Below, piece after piece: positions 5,441 through 6,076 of a DNA stretch of 6,076 nt (position 1 is the first letter of the stretch; each line of letters opens with the position of its first letter). A program made the position numbers and the translations under genes. Source of the DNA: an uncultured Eubacterium sp. (GTDB lineage: Bacteria > Bacillota > Clostridia > Oscillospirales > Acutalibacteraceae); contig CAKSWS010000057.1 of assembly GCA_934512155.1 (NCBI GenBank), forward strand, positions 1 to 6,076, given 5' to 3'. The notes beneath the pieces were generated by a model that was given only the letters and a program-made list of their open reading frames with translations, searched no databases and was not told the origin of the DNA.

Positions 5441-6076
5441 TTAATCGAAAGGATAAATTTTCATCGGAGCATCACCAAAAATATTTTTATAACCACCTTG
5501 TCTATTTATAAATCTTTGTAAAAGTGTTAAAGTTTCCTTATCACCAAATATATACCTATTAGCATATGATAATTGAATAGCATTATATGAAATCACGCTT
5601 TTGTCAGAAAGTTGAATAGTGTGACCTGTTGGCTTTTCTTTAGAAATAAGAGGTGCATTAGGTTTATTTACTTTAAAAACCATAGCGACATCACCATTTA
5701 GTGGTATGCAAATATCATTGAAACCTAATCTAACTCCTTGTGCAGGATCATCAGAAATGATAAATTTCATTTTTCCACATGCAACTCCTATATACCAATC
5801 GTAATTGTCAATTAACTGCATTGTTGTTCTTATTAAAGGAGAAAAAGCAAGTAGCCCGTAAAGTTGGCTATCTTTTGAGGCGTTATCCATACCTTCAACT
5901 CTGCTTGGATCGATGCCCATCTTTTCTAAATGTGAAAGTTCTTGCACTCTAACATTTTCTAATTGCATACGATATTTTTCAGAACGAACTGATAAATCAT
6001 GAAGAAAAATAATAATTTTTCGCATATTGGTTTCATCGTAAAAAGCCTCATAATCAGATGTCACCTCATCTAACAC
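5441..6076 (-). CDS. DUF4238-like protein, C-terminal 211 residues (cut by right window edge)
   Basis: The frame is open from the right edge to TAA at 5441-5443. The GTG at the edge is probably an internal valine codon, since DUF4238 proteins are usually near 300 residues and begin with a conserved His-rich N-terminus that is absent here. Visible features are a charged helical stretch (residues 20-60 of the fragment), then NYDWYIGVACGKMKFIISDDPA (91-112) and PLNGDVAMVFK (125-135), matching the F-I-x-S-D-x-P and following 'Pl' strand that I associate with DUF4238. Function is unknown; such genes often lie in accessory or mobile regions. It ends 2 bases from the convergent pseudogene. Family assignment is from memory of the motif and is moderate. 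Confidence 0.65.
   Translation of the reverse strand: MLDEVTSDYEAFYDETNMRKIIIFLHDLSVRSEKYRMQLENVRVQELSHLEKMGIDPSRVEGMDNASKDSQLYGLLAFSPLIRTTMQLIDNYDWYIGVACGKMKFIISDDPAQGVRLGFNDICIPLNGDVAMVFKVNKPNAPLISKEKPTGHTIQLSDKSVISYNAIQLSYANRYIFGDKETLTLLQRFINRQGGYKNIFGDAPMKIYPFD

Noticed and set aside
1..6076. CRISPR array, insertion sequence or transposase
   Set aside because: No regularly spaced repeats and no transposase or integrase motifs were seen on either strand.

Overview
The window looks like chromosomal DNA of a low-GC Firmicute of the class Clostridia, probably a gut-type anaerobe. The evidence is AT-rich spacers with sigma-A-like TTGACA/TATAAT promoters, strong AGGAGG-type ribosome sites, and a glutamate dehydrogenase that closely follows the Clostridium symbiosum enzyme as I remember it. 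The species cannot be named from this sequence.

Left part (1-3229), housekeeping. A minus-strand operon starts from a good promoter at 1523-1551. It encodes glucose-1-phosphate thymidylyltransferase (rfbA/rmlA) and then dTDP-glucose 4,6-dehydratase (rfbB/rmlB, cut by the left edge). The two genes overlap by ATGA and catalyse the first two steps of dTDP-L-rhamnose (cell-surface sugar) synthesis. An AT-rich divergent spacer separates them from gdhA on the plus strand, a complete hexameric glutamate dehydrogenase with NAD-type coenzyme-site residues. It ends at a hairpin terminator.

Middle (3230-3845). A small cupin protein lies on the minus strand with its own consensus promoter. Divergent from it is a single initiator tRNA-fMet gene with its own extended -10 promoter, encoded CCA end and a perfect 15-bp hairpin terminator. 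One arm of that terminator reappears as a 22-nt imperfect copy about 70 bp downstream.

Right part (3846-6076), accessory in character. The main item is a minus-strand class I SAM-dependent methyltransferase that starts at TTG (4736), preceded by a transcribed leader of about 250 nt. The leader contains a promoter, a 5' hairpin, a 10-codon peptide ORF (MGVIFEVAIA) with a perfect ribosome site, a segment able to pair either with that ribosome site or with the terminator, and a strong intrinsic terminator before the gene. This is the layout of ribosome-mediated transcription attenuation, as found ahead of inducible genes for resistance to ribosome-targeting antibiotics. The sequence suggests that translation or stalling on the peptide switches the methyltransferase on; drug induction is inference. 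Beyond it are a frameshifted remnant of a small CxxC/CxxH protein (plus strand) and, 2 nt away tail to tail, the C-terminal two-thirds or so of a DUF4238-like protein (minus strand, cut by the right edge). The change from core genes to a resistance-like gene plus decayed accessory genes immediately downstream of a tRNA suggests, without proving, an integration hotspot.
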